7,558 bases of DNA, from NCBI GenBank assembly GCA_019114745.1, contig DXEY01000075.1, positions 1 to 7,558 on the forward strand. Reading direction: 5' to 3'. Numbering within the stretch: the stretch's first letter is position 1; each line of letters begins with the position of its first letter. The notes under the pieces were generated by a model. It searched no databases. It saw nothing but the letters and a program-made list of their open reading frames with translations, and was not told the DNA's origin. Of the stretch, positions 6,145-7,558 are shown one piece after another. The DNA is from Candidatus Mediterraneibacter colneyensis (GTDB lineage: Bacteria > Bacillota > Clostridia > Lachnospirales > Lachnospiraceae). Both the position numbers and the translations under genes were made by a program.

Positions 6145-6776
6145 CCGTCTTTCATAAATACAATCTTTTTGTTTAAGCCTGTTGCTTCTTCATAATTGTT
6201 TGTCACATAGAGAATGGTAGTATGAAATTCCCGGTTGATCGCCTGGATATCCTCCAGCATCTCAGAACGACGGTCGTCGTTCTGCCGGGCAAAGTCTTCG
6301 TCTACGAGAAGTACCTTCGGCTGGCAGACGACCGCCCTGCCGAGGGCGACCCGCTGCTTGTCCGTCTCGGACAGCGCTTTGATCTTTTTGTCAAGAACGT
6401 CTGTCAGTCCGAAAAACTTTGCGGCATTCCTGACCCTGCTGTCGATCACGGTGCGGGGCAGATCGCGGAGGCGAAGCCCCAGGGCCATGTTGTCATATGC
6501 ATTAAAATGTCTGTACAGTGTGTAATTCTGAAATGCCATTGCGAGGCGCCGGTCGCGGGGAAGGATATCGTTGAGCAGTTCTTTCCCGAGATAGATCTCG
6601 CCGGAGGTAATATCCTCCAGCCCTCCGATCATGCGGAGGATCGTTGACTTGCCGCACCCGCTGGGCCCGTGGAAGATAACGAACTCGCCATCCTCTATAT
6701 GAAGGCTGACATCATTTACGGAAATAAATCCGTTTGGGTAAGTCTTTGTCAAGTGTTCTAATGTCACGCTGGCCAT
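6123..6776 (-). CDS. Orphan short MalK-like ABC ATPase with degenerate motifs
   Basis: A 217-residue nucleotide-binding domain closest in pattern to the sugar-importer ATPases MalK/MsmK/UgpC. It is only about 60% of their length, since the C-terminal regulatory (TOBE) domain is missing. Walker A is intact (GPSGCGKST, 37-45), as is the Q-loop (AFQNYTLY, Gln83), and Walker B keeps Asp159 and Glu160. The signature motif LSGGQ is LSETD (135-139), the D-loop that should read SNLD is ARQN (163-166), and the switch histidine is Asn193 (VTNNYEEA). ATP binding looks possible, but normal dimer-driven hydrolysis is doubtful. The reading frame is clean, with GGAGGTG five bases before ATG 6776, so it is not simply a decaying gene. 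No permease or binding protein lies nearby. It follows spmB by 55 bases and has its own promoter candidate. It could serve distant permeases or be a regulatory pseudo-ATPase. Confidence 0.85.
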   Translation of the reverse strand: MASVTLEHLTKTYPNGFISVNDVSLHIEDGEFVIFHGPSGCGKSTILRMIGGLEDITSGEIYLGKELLNDILPRDRRLAMAFQNYTLYRHFNAYDNMALGLRLRDLPRTVIDSRVRNAAKFFGLTDVLDKKIKALSETDKQRVALGRAVVCQPKVLLVDEDFARQNDDRRSEMLEDIQAINREFHTTILYVTNNYEEATGLNKKIVFMKDGKITDIR

Positions 6777-6808
6777 AAAGACACCTCCATATTATTAACT
6801 ATATTGTC

Positions 6809-6837
6809 ATTTTATCACAAAGGAAGGTCTCCTACAA
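6809..6837 (-). promoter_or_regulatory. Sigma-A extended -10 promoter of the ABC gene
   Basis: On the minus strand TTGTAG (6837-6832) is separated by 17 bases from TAAAAT (6814-6809), which is directly preceded by TGA (6817-6815), an extended -10. The -35 box overlaps the stop codon of spmB. A start near 6802 leaves a leader of about 25 bases. Because no terminator lies between the two genes, the ABC gene is probably transcribed both from here and by read-through from spmB. Confidence 0.5.
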
Positions 6838-7365
6838 TCCCGAACACATTCCCGCCAGAAAAACGCTGGCGGCCAGACCGGCGAAAGTTGCAAGCAGGGC
6901 GCCCGCCAGAGTATAACGGGAGCGCCTGATCCCTGCAGTCATGAAATAAAGGCTCATCGTGTAAAAGATTGTTTCCGTACAGCAAAGGGAGATAGATGCG
7001 ATCAGCCCGATGCGCGAATCGGTTCCGAATTGTTTGAAAATATCCAGAAGCAGCCCGGTGGCAGCAGAGGAAGAAAACATCTTTACGACTGCAAGCGGTA
7101 CCAGAACGCCCGGAAATCCGATGCGGTCTGTAAACTGTCCCAGAACGGAAGAGACTGCGTCGAGAAAACCGGATGCGCGCAGGATGCCGACTGCCGCCAT
7201 CAGACCGATGAGAGTCGGCATAATGCGGATCACCGTAAAGAAACCGCTTTTAGCGCCGCTGATAAAGGACTGGTATACATTTACATGGCTTAGCAGTCCA
7301 TAGACAATGATGCTGAGAATGATAAAAGGGATCAGATAGTCAGAGATATACAACAGGATATGCAT
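6832..7365 (-). CDS. spmB: Spore maturation protein B
   Basis: An integral membrane protein of the SpmA/SpmB family (nucleoside-recognition Gate domain), which in Bacillus and Clostridium perfringens helps dehydrate the spore core and raise heat resistance. The 177 residues are nearly identical in length to B. subtilis SpmB. Hydrophobic segments lie at about 3-25, 43-66, 84-110, 119-145 and 150-172. Conserved-looking stretches include VNVYQSFISGAKSGF (28-42), LVPLAVVKMFSSSAATGLL (88-106) and a D-S/G-xxAS...T-E-T-x-F-Y pattern (116-135). ATG 7365 is chosen because GGAGG lies five bases upstream; an in-frame GTG at 7377 sits within and before that site and would add four residues. A sigma-E-type promoter precedes it. 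The usual partner spmA is not upstream: about 190 bases to the window edge contain no open frame of note. Confidence 0.87.
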   Translation of the reverse strand: MHILLYISDYLIPFIILSIIVYGLLSHVNVYQSFISGAKSGFFTVIRIMPTLIGLMAAVGILRASGFLDAVSSVLGQFTDRIGFPGVLVPLAVVKMFSSSAATGLLLDIFKQFGTDSRIGLIASISLCCTETIFYTMSLYFMTAGIRRSRYTLAGALLATFAGLAASVFLAGMCSGL

Positions 7366-7370
7366 GGACA

Positions 7371-7375
7371 CCTCC
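7371..7375 (-). promoter_or_regulatory. Ribosome binding site that decides the spmB start
   Basis: GGAGG on the minus strand lies five bases before ATG 7365, the same spacing and context (GGAGGTGTC) as at the ABC gene. The alternative GTG at 7377 overlaps this site and has no site of its own. Confidence 0.6.
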
Positions 7376-7398
7376 ACAGCAGAAAATCACTCTTACCT

Positions 7399-7427
7399 AT
7401 TATATGCAGGACGGGGATGGAATATCG
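7399..7427 (-). promoter_or_regulatory. Sigma-E-type (mother-cell) promoter of spmB
   Basis: On the minus strand CGATATT (7427-7421) is followed after exactly 14 bases by CATATAAT (7406-7399). These match the B. subtilis sigma-E boxes (kmATATT and CATAnnnT, usual spacer 13-15). A start near 7392 leaves a leader of under 30 bases containing the GGAGG site. In B. subtilis the spmA-spmB genes belong to the sigma-E regulon, so motif and gene agree. Confidence 0.65.
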
Positions 7428-7429
7428 CG

Positions 7430-7468
7430 CCGGAACCGCTCATAGGATACAGTAAGGTTCCATTCCGG
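7430..7468. repeat. Imperfect dyad upstream of the spmB promoter
   Basis: GGAACC (7432-7437) faces GGTTCC (7456-7461), and the overlapping CCGGAA (7430-7435) faces TTCCGG (7463-7468), so the left half can pair with either of two right halves. It lies immediately upstream of the -35 box and could be an operator for a sporulation regulator, or a chance structure. Confidence 0.3.
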
Positions 7469-7501
7469 GAGTACATATAGTGTTATTGAGCTTATGGAAT
7501 A

Positions 7502-7524
7502 AAAAGACAATTTATAAAAGACAA
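7502..7524. repeat. Two 9-base direct repeats near the right edge
   Basis: AAAAGACAA occurs at 7502-7510 and 7516-7524, a 14-base period, in a very AT-rich stretch. The remaining bases from 7441 to 7558 hold no gene I can support on either strand; the next gene probably lies beyond the window. Confidence 0.3.
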
Positions 7525-7558
7525 AAGAAATATAAATACATCTCAATGATCGCACTTA

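Noticed and set aside
6222..6647. Plus-strand open frames opposite the ABC gene
   Set aside because: They are antisense to a gene with clear Walker motifs and have no ribosome site.
6123..6776. Calling the ABC gene a pseudogene
   Set aside because: The frame is intact, with good start signals and kept Walker A, Q-loop and Walker B residues. The motif changes are substitutions, not frameshifts or stops.

Overview
The window looks like a chromosomal segment of a spore-forming Firmicute, most likely a clostridium of the Lachnospiraceae type. The evidence is a sporulation gene (spmB) with a good sigma-E-like promoter, strong AGGAGG-type ribosome sites, and a plus-strand gene run that is a rearranged version of the Bacillus subtilis yaaO-tmk-yaaQ-yaaR-holB-yaaT-yabA-yabB-yazA-yabC (rsmI) region. 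The species is inferred from gene order and protein character, not from any search.

Layout. Left end (1-514): a 57-codon minus-strand gene for a proline-rich charged protein, with a strong ribosome site and a perfect 11-bp terminator just after its stop. Upstream of it is a second minus-strand terminator-like hairpin and the leader region of the main operon. Middle (515-6095, plus): six tightly packed genes. They encode an Orn/Lys/Arg-type PLP decarboxylase (YaaO-like), a divergent guanylate-kinase-fold protein, DNA polymerase III delta' (holB), the Fe-S PSP1 protein RicT, the tRNA1(Val) A37 N6-methyltransferase TrmN6, and the 16S rRNA C1402 2'-O-methyltransferase RsmI. Genes overlap by 8 or 11 bases or are 3-4 bases apart, except for a 76-base gap before holB that contains a possible secondary promoter. 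A long hairpin at 6103-6144 ends the operon and also serves the converging minus-strand genes. Right end (6123-7558, minus): spmB under a sigma-E-type promoter, followed 55 bases later by an orphan, short MalK-like ABC ATPase whose signature motif, D-loop and switch histidine are all altered.

How the genes work together: the plus operon is a housekeeping cluster for replication and RNA modification/processing. RicT also links to sporulation in B. subtilis. The minus pair is probably sporulation-associated. There are no tRNAs, rRNAs, CRISPR arrays, insertion sequences or phage genes that I can see. The most unusual items are the ABC protein with degenerate motifs beside spmB, the kinase-fold protein that has lost guanine-contact residues and sits where tmk sits in Bacillus, and the small proline-rich protein. 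None of these proves a new system.
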